This document shows positions 1 to 6,559 of a DNA stretch of 7,529 bases, piece by piece (the first letter of the stretch is position 1; the number at the start of each line of letters is the position of its first letter). Under the pieces are notes generated by a model, which saw only the letters and a program-made list of their open reading frames with translations, had not been told where the DNA came from and did not search any database. This DNA comes from JBJXHC01 sp046160825. GTDB lineage: Bacteria; Bacteroidota; Ignavibacteria; UBA10030; UBA6906. The stretch is from contig JBJXHC010000108.1 in NCBI GenBank assembly GCA_046160825.1, forward strand, positions 1 to 7,529. Reading direction: 5' to 3'. Made by a program: the position numbers and the translations under genes.

Positions 1-245
1 TGCTCTCGTTTGATCGTTCAAACAAGATGCTCCGTATTCATTTTGATAAATATCATAACGTGGTGGAAACAATGCTGAAGAAGGTTTTAGAGATTCAGCA
101 TGAAGGGGATAAAGCCGTTGCTGATAAATTTATCGAGCAGTATACGACCTGGGACGAAAACCTGCATGCTACTGTAGCGAAGAACATCCGTGACCAGCAG
201 CGTTATCGATTCAGGTTGTTCAAGTACTCAGCGCTCGGAGAATAG
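1..245 (+). CDS. 3' end of a probable M49-family (dipeptidyl-peptidase III-like) metallopeptidase, partial
   Basis: The reading frame is open from the window edge (first full codon at base 3) to the TAG at 243-245, so this is the last ~80 residues of a longer protein; the ATG at 27 is internal to that frame. The visible part is helical and charged: a His-Phe-Asp-Lys segment, then MLKKVLEIQHEGD, then a segment with DKFIEQYTTWDENL, ending in FKYSALGE. From memory this order (an F-D-K motif, a helix ending in 'xIQxxGD', then an 'E-K-Y' helix) matches the extreme C-terminus of M49 zinc exopeptidases, which remove dipeptides from peptide N-termini. The zinc motif (HExxxH plus EExxAD in the family) would lie upstream, outside the window, so catalysis cannot be checked. 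Family assignment is inference from a short tail. The next gene starts 43 bp downstream on the same strand. Confidence 0.55.
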   Translation, partial: LSFDRSNKMLRIHFDKYHNVVETMLKKVLEIQHEGDKAVADKFIEQYTTWDENLHATVAKNIRDQQRYRFRLFKYSALGE

Positions 246-288
246 CTCCGTTGTTAATTTTGCCTTTTGAATTTTTCCTTATCCTCTT

Positions 289-1386
289 ATGCGTTTTCTG
301 TATTCCCAATGGACACCGGAATCCTCCACTGACGAGCAGCGTCTGCAGCAAATGATGTCGCTGTTCAGCTACCTCGTTGTGCAAACAAGCGGCGATGTGC
401 AGGAAGCGCTGGAGTGGTTGAAGCAACTTGCGGAGGAATACGGACTGTTCGACGAGAACATGACGATGGATGACCTCATCGACAAGTTGCGTGAAGCGGG
501 GATCATCGAAGACCTCGACAGCAAGATCGTTCTCACCACCAAAGGCGTCCAACGTATCCGCCAGGATGCGTTGCGCGAGATATTCACGTCGCTTAAGAAA
601 GCTCCGACCGGCACACACGAAACGCCCTACACCGGTAGCGGCGTTGACCGGCTGAGCGAGACAAAGAAGTTTACGTTCGGCGACCAGCCCGCCAATATCG
701 ATCTCACCTCCACCCTGTCTAATGCTTTTCGCCGTGGCGGGATCGACGACTTCACACTGAAAGAAGAAGACCTCGAAGTCTATGAGAGCGAACACCAGAC
801 CACCTGTGCCACAATCCTTATGCTGGATATCAGTCACAGCATGATTCTGTATGGTGAGGACAGGATAACTCCGGCAAAACAGGTTGCGCTTGCACTTTCG
901 GAACTCATCATGACGCGCTTCCCGAAGGACTATCTTGCCATGGTGGTATTCGGGGACGATGCGCAGCTTGTGAGTATCAACGAACTCCCATTCCTGAATG
1001 TCGGCCCGTACCATACCAACACGAGAGCCGGACTCCAGCTCGCACGCAACTTGCTCCGCCGACACGGAAACTCCAACAAGCAAATTTTCATGGTGACCGA
1101 CGGCAAACCCTCTGCGATATTCGAACCAAGCGGAAAGCTCTACAAGAATTCCTTCGGCCTTGATCCGAAGATCGTAAATAAGACACTTGATGAAGCTGTT
1201 GCCTGTCGCCGCGAACATATTCCCATCACCACATTCATGGTTGCACGCGATCCCTACCTCATCAACTTCGTGGAAGAACTCACCAAGGCCAACCATGGCC
1301 GCGCATATTATTCCTCACTCAGCAACCTCGGCGAATTCGTCTTCGTTGATTACATCAGGAACAGGAAGAAGAAGTTTTTGGGATGA
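289..1386 (+). CDS. VWA-domain protein with intact MIDAS metal site
   Basis: A 365-residue protein without signal peptide or membrane segment, so probably cytoplasmic. Residues ~1-165 are a mostly helical N-terminal region, with a winged-helix-like stretch near 60-100 (LREAGIIEDLD ... LTTKGVQRI). Residues ~172-350 form a von Willebrand A fold: strand TILMLD, then the MIDAS motif D180-x-S182-x-S184, a threonine at 243 or 245 in YHTNTRAG, and D271 in VTDGKPSA, the expected Mg/Mn ligands. Such proteins usually work with a MoxR or Mg-chelatase-like AAA+ ATPase and act as its metal-dependent substrate or partner-binding subunit. No AAA+ gene is visible in the window, so the partner must be elsewhere. 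The ATG at 289 is the only usable start, because an in-frame TGA sits at 268-270. No Shine-Dalgarno is seen. A TAATTTTG box at 255-262 fits the Bacteroidota -7 consensus but lacks an upstream TTTG at the right distance. The C-terminus DYIRNRKKKFLG is duplicated downstream (2512-2555). The stop overlaps the next ATG by 4 bp. Confidence 0.88.
   Translation: MRFLYSQWTPESSTDEQRLQQMMSLFSYLVVQTSGDVQEALEWLKQLAEEYGLFDENMTMDDLIDKLREAGIIEDLDSKIVLTTKGVQRIRQDALREIFTSLKKAPTGTHETPYTGSGVDRLSETKKFTFGDQPANIDLTSTLSNAFRRGGIDDFTLKEEDLEVYESEHQTTCATILMLDISHSMILYGEDRITPAKQVALALSELIMTRFPKDYLAMVVFGDDAQLVSINELPFLNVGPYHTNTRAGLQLARNLLRRHGNSNKQIFMVTDGKPSAIFEPSGKLYKNSFGLDPKIVNKTLDEAVACRREHIPITTFMVARDPYLINFVEELTKANHGRAYYSSLSNLGEFVFVDYIRNRKKKFLG
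1343..1386 (+). repeat. Direct repeat copy A (3' end of the VWA gene)
   Basis: These 44 bases are the last codons of the VWA gene including its TGA. They align without gaps to 2512-2555 with 36 of 44 identities by hand count; the core 1348-1377 has only two mismatches to 2517-2546. Together the two copies bracket the Asp-box propeller gene. The ATG of that gene (1383-1385) lies inside this copy; at the same place copy B reads ATA. Confidence 0.85.
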
Positions 1387-2507
1387 ATACCCATTTTATC
1401 CGTCATTCCTTTCTCTTGTACTTTTGCATCGCCTCTTCTGTAAGTGCTCAGACGGATTCTTCCTGGAAGAAGATTGGCACTGTTGATGGCCGAATTACAC
1501 AGATAGAATTCCATCCCTCAGGCGCTTGGTTTCTAATAGCAAGAAAAGACGGGCCATTCAAGAATGGGAAAAACATCGAGCGAAACTTCCTCTATAGAAG
1601 TACCGACGGTGGAAATATGTGGAAGCAACTTGCCGATACACACTTCATCTGGCCATTCAAACAGCGCGGCAATGTATTGTGCATTCACCCATCGGGCACA
1701 GTGCTAATCTCGGCGGCAAATACCGAAGCAATTCTTAATGACGAGAAGCCAAAAAAACAAGAGAAGGGAGTTTATTGCAGTACTGATCTGGGAGAAACCT
1801 GGACAAAAGCAAGAAAAGGATCAACCGACGGGTTTGAACTCCTCAGCGATGGAAGTATCATGACCCGACCAATGGCAGGACCCAAGACGCTCAGTGTTGA
1901 CGGAGGATTAACGTGGGAGGATTTTCCATATCCCAACCTTCCAGATTGTATTGACGAAGACGACATGACGGCCGGACCGTTTTCCATGGCAGGATCTTTC
2001 ACAAAGACTTTGTTTCTTACGTGCTCCAATAGTCAAAAAGTCTGGCGAAGTACAGACCGCGGCCATTCCTGGCTGGAGTCTATCAACGAAGGATATCTTC
2101 CTCATATCACATCTGCAGGAATGCCCGTTTTCACAAAGTATCTTCTGAGAAATCCTCCAAACTCTGGACAGAATTCTTCCTCCGAAGGCCACGCCGAATT
2201 CTGGGCGAGTACTGATGAAGGGATACATTGGAACCGAAGTGATACTGCTTATCAAAATATTAACTGGAGGTACGGCAAAATTGTTAATGGCGACAATAAC
2301 GCACTCTATTCCTGCCTTGGTTATATGTCGGGTAAATCGTTTGTGTTGCAAAAAACCACCGACTTGGGGCGTTCGTGGACAACTGTCAGCGAAATATTTC
2401 CGAGATCTGGAGGATTGACAACATTTGCCTTTCATCCCGACGGACGACTCGTCCTTGGCACGCTAGACGGTGAAATCTACACACTGAAAGAACAATTCGA
2501 GGAATAG
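1383..2507 (+). CDS. Secreted Asp-box (BNR/sialidase-like) beta-propeller protein
   Basis: A 374-residue exported protein. Residues 1-23 form a signal peptide: a basic start, hydrophobic core LLYFCIASSV, and a probable cleavage after SAQ. The mature part carries six Asp boxes (S/T-x-D-x-G-x-x-W) at residues 73-80, 133-140, 171-178, 223-230, 276-283 and 325-332, about 40-60 residues apart. That is the signature of a six-bladed BNR/sialidase or VPS10-type propeller. I do not see the arginine triad or FRIP motif of true sialidases, so a glycosidase activity is not supported; a binding or structural role outside the inner membrane is more likely. There is no C-terminal sorting domain. Its ATG overlaps the VWA stop (ATGA), so it may be translationally coupled. 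It is AT-richer than its neighbour: three sampled 60-base lines gave 43% GC against 56% for three VWA lines. It is bracketed by 44-bp direct repeats, suggesting acquisition. Confidence 0.85.
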   Translation: MNTHFIRHSFLLYFCIASSVSAQTDSSWKKIGTVDGRITQIEFHPSGAWFLIARKDGPFKNGKNIERNFLYRSTDGGNMWKQLADTHFIWPFKQRGNVLCIHPSGTVLISAANTEAILNDEKPKKQEKGVYCSTDLGETWTKARKGSTDGFELLSDGSIMTRPMAGPKTLSVDGGLTWEDFPYPNLPDCIDEDDMTAGPFSMAGSFTKTLFLTCSNSQKVWRSTDRGHSWLESINEGYLPHITSAGMPVFTKYLLRNPPNSGQNSSSEGHAEFWASTDEGIHWNRSDTAYQNINWRYGKIVNGDNNALYSCLGYMSGKSFVLQKTTDLGRSWTTVSEIFPRSGGLTTFAFHPDGRLVLGTLDGEIYTLKEQFEE

Positions 2508-2511
2508 GGAC

Positions 2512-2555
2512 TCGAGGATTACATCAGAAACAGGACGAAGAAGTTTCAGGGATAG
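2512..2555 (+). repeat. Direct repeat copy B: remnant of a VWA gene 3' end
   Basis: Read in the frame of the VWA gene this stretch encodes EDYIRNRTKKFQG followed by TAG, against VDYIRNRKKKFLG followed by TGA at the true gene end. It starts a few bases after the propeller stop (2505-2507) and happens to lie in that gene's frame. No further VWA similarity is visible upstream of it. It is therefore an orphan gene tail, not a gene: either the original end of the VWA gene displaced by an insertion, or what is left of a second VWA copy. Mismatches at synonymous and non-synonymous sites indicate that the event is not recent. Confidence 0.8.
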
Positions 2556-2567
2556 TTCAGGTACCGT

Positions 2568-2960
2568 TTACCTCTTTCTCCGCATCGGGTAGCGGCTTTG
2601 CTTTGGTAAACGCAGTTGCACCTCTCTGACAATCGGATACTTGTCGGTAAGTAGTGAAATGCGAACCGTCGGATAGTCGGTGTTCATGTGTTGTTCGCTC
2701 ATGATCCGCCGGATGTCTTTGTCGAACGTTCGTGTGAAACGCCGGATCTCATCCGGTTGAAGCTTCACCTCCGTTGACCGGTTGTCCAATTCCACTGAGT
2801 CGCGATAGATAAGACTATTCCGATCGTAGAACGCGATGGCCGTTTGCTGACTCTGCCGAAACGAGAGCACTATTGGCTCCGTCGTCCAGTTCTGCACAAG
2901 CAGTGTGAACGCTAAAACCTTGTGTGGCTCGATTGCTGTCAGTGGTATCAACCTCCGCTT
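2568..2960 (-). pseudogene. 3' part of the frameshifted lipoprotein gene (second BsuPI-like domain)
   Basis: This ~130-codon stretch continues the protein encoded by 2815-3846 but in the +1 frame. It has no convincing start of its own: the in-frame ATG codons at 3110 and 3020 lie over the other frame's coding sequence. Content: K-V-L-A-F-T-L-L-V-Q-N followed by TEPIVLSF, a central FYDRNSLIYRDS strand pair, then KLQPDEIRRFTRTFDKD. This is the order of a BsuPI-type (intracellular proteinase inhibitor) beta-sandwich: alternating strand, N-x-T-x-x-P, 'Y/V-x-D', then 'L-x-P-x-E'. It ends in a basic tail, RYPMRRKR, at a TAA (2568-2570). Dropping one base near 2957 would give a continuous reading ...MPIGGKRRLIPL... 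. Whether the shift is real or a sequencing error cannot be told here. Confidence 0.6.
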
Positions 2961-3846
2961 TCCCTCCGATGGGCATTGAAGAATCGGCAAGCTCGAAGTA
3001 CACTCGCTCACGAGTTTCATAGTTGATACTACACCCTCCACCCCCCAGTCGCATGAACGCGGAATATACTCCAGGTTGCGGCGGCATATCAAAAACTTCC
3101 TGAAGGTCAATCGAGTGGATTAATTGCTTTTGCTCATGTTCATCCAACTTAATCTCACTCGGCTCGTCGTCATAAGGCAGGCGGGGATCGGGATATTCAT
3201 AATTCATGTTGTTTTTTCCGACACTGAATGAGTACGGTGGCCCGTGACGAAAAAGAACGGTGCGTTCGTCATTCGTGGGGTTGGAGATTGTGTAGATCAA
3301 GCGAACCGGCTGACCAGGGCCATAGACGAGTTTATCGGTGCTAAAGGAGACCGTGACGTCCCTCCAGGGAAGTTCGGCCCGACAAATTGAGTCGCTCAGT
3401 TGTCGAAGAGTATCAACAATCCTGAAGAGCTGACGCAACCCGATGGAAGCATTGGACTCTCTTATTCCTTCCTCGAAAGAAACCCTTTTCAAGATGTGAA
3501 CTTTTGTGAACTCAAGGTTGTGCGTGATGTCATCCATCCAGCCGCTCTCATACGGACCCGCAAGACTGTCGAATCCATCAAACATTTTGATCAAATGGGA
3601 GAAATGTCCTTCAGAGAGCTTCATGCCTAAGTCGGGATAACCATGACGTACGGCTATCCGGTCGGAATAGATTGTGATGATCGGAGAATTTTCGCCTCCA
3701 AAGCCACCCGTTGTCCGATAGTGAATGACGGGTGTGCCGTTGACTGGTGGTGCAAATGAGGAACGGCATGAGAACGAACCGAGAAGAGCGAGAAGCAAGA
3801 CGACAATAGTAACTGCCGGAATGGGTGAGTGAATCGAAAACGTCAT
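2815..3846 (-). CDS. Probable lipoprotein, emfourin-like plus BsuPI-like domains; 5' part of a frameshifted gene
   Basis: I chose the ATG at 3846 over a TTG at 3882: the ATG directly precedes a typical signal segment (AVTIVVLLLALLGS, residues 11-24) and the TTG lies inside a hairpin. A cysteine at residue 27 (GSFSC) could be a lipid attachment site, although this lipobox is weak. Residues ~41-151 hold YRTTGGFGG, an acidic turn and a pair of helices, resembling emfourin, an inhibitor of M4-type proteases. Residues ~163-285 form a BsuPI-like sandwich: YGPGQPVRLIYTISNPTNDE, PPYSFSV, and finally PGVYSAFMRL. The genuine frame ends near residue 296; beyond it the translation to the TAG at 2815-2817 looks unnatural, and the protein resumes in the other frame (2568-2960). 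The restored product would be about 425 residues. It is the last gene of a - strand run behind the EF-hand protein. The envelope protease-inhibitor role is inference; the frameshift itself is well supported by the two adjoining coherent frames. Confidence 0.65.
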   Translation of the reverse strand: MTFSIHSPIPAVTIVVLLLALLGSFSCRSSFAPPVNGTPVIHYRTTGGFGGENSPIITIYSDRIAVRHGYPDLGMKLSEGHFSHLIKMFDGFDSLAGPYESGWMDDITHNLEFTKVHILKRVSFEEGIRESNASIGLRQLFRIVDTLRQLSDSICRAELPWRDVTVSFSTDKLVYGPGQPVRLIYTISNPTNDERTVLFRHGPPYSFSVGKNNMNYEYPDPRLPYDDEPSEIKLDEHEQKQLIHSIDLQEVFDMPPQPGVYSAFMRLGGGGCSINYETRERVYFELADSSMPIGGKAEVDTTDSNRATQGFSVHTACAELDDGANSALVSAESANGHRVLRSE

Positions 3847-3863
3847 GGAAAGATTCTTATTCA

Positions 3864-3893
3864 AAGTCCCTGAGCTTTTCAACTCCGGGACTT
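3864..3893 (-). terminator. Hairpin between the EF-hand gene and the lipoprotein gene
   Basis: An inverted repeat: AAGTCCC pairs with GGGACTT (7 bp), followed after one mismatch by GAG pairing with CTC, with an 8-base loop. It lies 22 bp beyond the EF-hand gene stop and 17 bp before the chosen ATG of the lipoprotein gene. There is no clean T-run on either strand, so it may be a weak terminator, an mRNA-stabilising hairpin or an attenuator rather than a full stop. Confidence 0.4.
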
Positions 3894-3915
3894 CTCAGTT
3901 ATGAATGGCGAACCC

Positions 3916-4773
3916 TTACCTTTTCCTCTTTCCCACCTTGGTCGTTCGGGTAGTTTTGGTCGTGCCGGCCTTGCCTTTGATCATCGTCGTCCTCGTCACT
4001 CTGTAGTGCTTAACGGAAGCACCGTGACGCGTTTTTACACTGACAGAAGTCGCCCGTATTGGAGTATAAATCCTGTGCGCATGCATAACGCGATGTGTGC
4101 GCACCACGGCAAAACCGGCATGGTGTCGAGCCCTGAACGGATGAAAGACACGCCAGGCCATCGGTCGCCACGGACGCCACCATGCGGGGTATGCGCGCCA
4201 GCGCCACGGCGAAACCCAAGCTCGATATGCCGGCGCGTACACAAATCGTACACCCGGCCAACCCCATACATTCACTACAATCCGTGCTGCGTACCCGGCA
4301 GGATGAGGTCGGCCTCCACCATCTCCGACGGATTCGCTTTCGTCTTCTCCGTCACCGGGCTCGACAATTGTCTGCTCGCCATAGATATCTTCGTCACCGA
4401 TAATCTGTATGACTGCAGTCGCATCTCCGGTCTTCTCCAATTCAACAACAGCAATATCCTGATTTTCCTTTTCCGATACCGGCACCTGCAACGCAAATGC
4501 ATGTGCATTCTTGTCCATGGCCCCCACTACCCGTATGTAATCAATCTCGCCATCACCATTCAAGTCAAGATTGTTGACATGATTCTCCTCCGAGTTGAGA
4601 AGTTTCTCAAACTCTTCGGGTGAGCCTGCTCTCTTGAACATTTCCAGCGCCCCTTGCAAACTGAAATTGTCGCCCGGAAGTCCTGTAGAGTCCTGCACGG
4701 AATCTTGTGCATTGGTCCGTGTCATGACAACGAACAGCGTGACCATACAAAGACAAAACCGATACGTTTTCAT
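3916..4773 (-). CDS. Secreted EF-hand, Trp/Arg-rich protein of a Bacteroidota family
   Basis: A 285-residue exported protein of unknown function. Residues 1-22 are a signal peptide (hydrophobic core MVTLFVVM, likely cleavage after NA). Residues 36-63 (FSLQGALEMFKRAGSPEEF) lead into a single EF-hand-like calcium loop, D70-L-N72-G-D74-G-E76-I-D78, followed by YIRVVG. Residues 90-137 (HAFALQVPVSE, QDIAVVELEKTGD, GDEDIYGEQTIVEP) form a compact conserved domain. After an acidic/glycine linker (138-158) comes a Trp/Pro/Arg-rich stretch (169-210: VWGWPGVRFVYAPAY and several PW and WW pairs), and then a strongly basic Thr/Lys/Arg tail (240-285). I recall this order as a recurrent hypothetical protein family in Bacteroidota; no function is established to my knowledge. 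A calcium-dependent envelope or matrix role is only a guess. It follows the phosphatase gene by 50 bp and is probably co-transcribed with it. The upstream GGGAC is at best a weak ribosome site. Confidence 0.85.
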   Translation of the reverse strand: MKTYRFCLCMVTLFVVMTRTNAQDSVQDSTGLPGDNFSLQGALEMFKRAGSPEEFEKLLNSEENHVNNLDLNGDGEIDYIRVVGAMDKNAHAFALQVPVSEKENQDIAVVELEKTGDATAVIQIIGDEDIYGEQTIVEPGDGEDESESVGDGGGRPHPAGYAARIVVNVWGWPGVRFVYAPAYRAWVSPWRWRAYPAWWRPWRPMAWRVFHPFRARHHAGFAVVRTHRVMHAHRIYTPIRATSVSVKTRHGASVKHYRVTRTTMIKGKAGTTKTTRTTKVGKRKR

Positions 4774-4823
4774 AAGTGCCGTCCCATTGTTGTGAGAAAA
4801 ATGGATTACTCTCTTGGATCTGG

Positions 4824-6473
4824 CTACTTTATCGCCTCAATCAATACCCTTCCACTTCGACCAGCGGGGAATTCAATTCCAAGTAGCGCGCTAAGCGTCG
4901 GGGCAATGTCTGCCGGACTCGCTTCACCGGAATAGGATCCGGAACGAATCCCGTCCGCCACGATCACCACGGGCACGTGCGCGTCATAATCGTATGGCTG
5001 GCCATGAGTCGTGCCGTAGGACGAGTAGCCCTCTATGTAATATGGTTTGAAGGCAAAGAGTACATCGCCGCTCCGCAACGGGTGAAAACTCGCTTTCATC
5101 CTTTGTTCGGCAACTGATGATGGTATGAGTGACAACAACTGGTCCCGTGTGTAGGCGAAGGCAAACTCAGGCTTGGCGCGGAGAGAGTCCGCAAGTGTCG
5201 TTGCAATGGAACCGGACGTGGATTTTTTGTCCCTCTCCATTTCCTCCAACGTTCCATGGTTCAGATACACATTCCCGTCGGTGATGGCCTCCAACCACTT
5301 TAAATCCTTCTTTGGCGCACCATACGCGTGAGTCAGCGAGTTCACAACGTATTCTTCAAGTGTTTTCGTCGGAACACGCCCGGCATCTGCGTGCTCGTAA
5401 TGTGTTGTTACATATTCCGGAATGGGCGCAACCCCATGATCGCTGGTGAGTACGAAGATGCAGTTGCGTAATCCAACTTCGACATCAAGAAATGCGAAGA
5501 GATCCGCCAGCATCCGGTCGGTCTGGACAGTCATGTCCAACACCTCGTGGCTGTGCGGACCGAACGAGTGCCCTACGTAGTCATTGGACGAAAAGCCGAC
5601 ACACAGCAAATCAGTAACGCCGCGCCTGCCGAGTTCTTCGCCCTGTACGGCGGCCTTGGCAAACTCCGAGAGGATTTCATTCCCGAACGGACTGGTGAGC
5701 AACGCATAGTAATACGACTTCGTGATCTTTGCACGATCATCACCCGTGATTGTATGGGGGAAGACCCGGCCCAGTCCATTGCCACCGTTTTCATACGGCA
5801 CGTCATCCTTATCCATGCCTGCGTATGCATCTTCCGGCAGTGTTCGTTCCCACATCCTACCGAAATACGAATTCACCTTGCCCGATGTATTGAACGTCGA
5901 TACCCACGCTGGCAGGTCTTTACGGTAGTACGTGGAAGTAACAAACGATGAGTCCATCATCCAGTACACGCCGCTGGCGAGTTTACCGCCAAGCAGTACG
6001 GCTGCACGGTCTTTGTTGGAGACGGAAATGACTTTGGATTGAAAGCCTGTGTGCAGGCGAAGCTCATCGCCAAATGTACTGCCGACAAAGTTCTGAGGCG
6101 AGACTGAATGTCCTGCTGCCCCGACAACCTGCGCATTCTTGTCTGCAACGCAATACATATCCTTGCCGCTCGCTCGGTCGAACCAGTTATTGGCAATAAT
6201 ACCGTTCTGGTTTCCATACGCTCCACTAAGAATGACCGCATGTCCGGGGCCGGTCATGTTGAGCGCATGTTTATATGTCGCGTTGGAAAAATTGGCTCCG
6301 TTGTCCAGCAGGTAATTGAAACCGTCAGGCCCGAAGTGTTCACGGAACCGCACAAGGTAGTCGTATCGGAACTGGTCGAGACTGATCACGACAACAAGTG
6401 ACGGTTTGGTCCACGCTGGAAGGTTGGCCACAAGAATCGCGAACAAAATAGAGAGCATAATCTTAATTCGCAT
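4824..6473 (-). CDS. PafA-type alkaline phosphatase (PhoA superfamily phosphomonoesterase)
   Basis: A 549-residue exported enzyme, close to the length of PafA-like phosphatases. The signal peptide covers ~1-22 (MLSILFAILVANLPAW). All metal and catalytic positions of the superfamily can be seen: D33 (SLDQFRYDY), nucleophile T74 (NMTGPGHA), N95 or N96 (NNWFD), D298 and H302 (NDYVGHSFGP), D345-H346 (TSDHGVAP) and H490 (TTHGQPYDYD), giving two zinc sites. K154 and R156 in SNKDRAAV match the lysine/arginine pair that marks monoesterases of the PafA type rather than nucleotide pyrophosphatase/phosphodiesterases. Expected role: hydrolysis of phosphate monoesters in the periplasm or at the cell surface to release phosphate. 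The ATG start is supported by an AAGGGA ribosome site 7 bases upstream and by the signal peptide directly behind it. It has its own promoter downstream of a strong terminator and heads a three-gene - strand run. No Pho-box-like repeat was recognised. Confidence 0.93.
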   Translation of the reverse strand: MRIKIMLSILFAILVANLPAWTKPSLVVVISLDQFRYDYLVRFREHFGPDGFNYLLDNGANFSNATYKHALNMTGPGHAVILSGAYGNQNGIIANNWFDRASGKDMYCVADKNAQVVGAAGHSVSPQNFVGSTFGDELRLHTGFQSKVISVSNKDRAAVLLGGKLASGVYWMMDSSFVTSTYYRKDLPAWVSTFNTSGKVNSYFGRMWERTLPEDAYAGMDKDDVPYENGGNGLGRVFPHTITGDDRAKITKSYYYALLTSPFGNEILSEFAKAAVQGEELGRRGVTDLLCVGFSSNDYVGHSFGPHSHEVLDMTVQTDRMLADLFAFLDVEVGLRNCIFVLTSDHGVAPIPEYVTTHYEHADAGRVPTKTLEEYVVNSLTHAYGAPKKDLKWLEAITDGNVYLNHGTLEEMERDKKSTSGSIATTLADSLRAKPEFAFAYTRDQLLSLIPSSVAEQRMKASFHPLRSGDVLFAFKPYYIEGYSSYGTTHGQPYDYDAHVPVVIVADGIRSGSYSGEASPADIAPTLSALLGIEFPAGRSGRVLIEAIK

Positions 6474-6480
6474 CGTCGAA

Positions 6481-6486
6481 TCCCTT
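6481..6486 (-). promoter_or_regulatory. Shine-Dalgarno site of the phosphatase gene
   Basis: AAGGGA on the - strand, 7 bases before the ATG at 6473. It is the clearest ribosome site in the window and fixes the phosphatase start. Confidence 0.5.
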
Positions 6487-6515
6487 ATCTTTTTGCAGAG
6501 TATTTCCCGGCTGGC

Positions 6516-6543
6516 ATTGTACTGAAATGCCCCTTGAAATCAA
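6516..6543 (-). promoter_or_regulatory. Sigma70-like promoter of the phosphatase gene
   Basis: On the - strand a TTGATT (6538-6543, four of six to TTGACA) is followed after 16 bases by TACAAT (6516-6521, five of six to TATAAT), about 42 bases before the ATG. The same stretch can be read as a Bacteroidota-type TTTG element followed by a poorer -7 box. It sits between the upstream terminator and the gene, where a promoter is needed. Confidence 0.4.
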
Positions 6544-6559
6544 AGTGAGTCAGACCGCC

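Noticed and set aside
255..262. TAATTTTG as a Bacteroidota -7 promoter box before the VWA gene
   Set aside because: It matches TAnnTTTG but there is no TTTG about 19-21 bases upstream, and the gap is AT-rich, so a chance match is likely.
220..1296. A 358-codon open frame on the - strand opposite the VWA gene
   Set aside because: The + strand frame has a clear VWA fold with all MIDAS residues; the opposite frame has no recognisable domain and is explained as a shadow of codon bias.
1383..2507. Calling the propeller protein a sialidase
   Set aside because: Asp boxes alone define the fold; no arginine triad, FRIP motif or catalytic Tyr/Glu pair could be identified.
2559..2573. AGGTA...TACCT inverted repeat between the converging genes as a bidirectional terminator
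   Set aside because: Only a 5-bp stem and no T-run on either strand; too weak to call.
2958..2964. GGGAAAG on the - strand as a programmed -1 frameshift heptamer in the lipoprotein gene
   Set aside because: In the upstream frame the codons read GGG AAA, so the heptamer is out of phase, and the join needs +1 (or -2), not -1.
3901..4623. A 240-codon + strand open frame opposite the EF-hand gene
   Set aside because: Low-complexity translation without domain, while the - strand frame shows signal peptide, EF-hand loop and family order.
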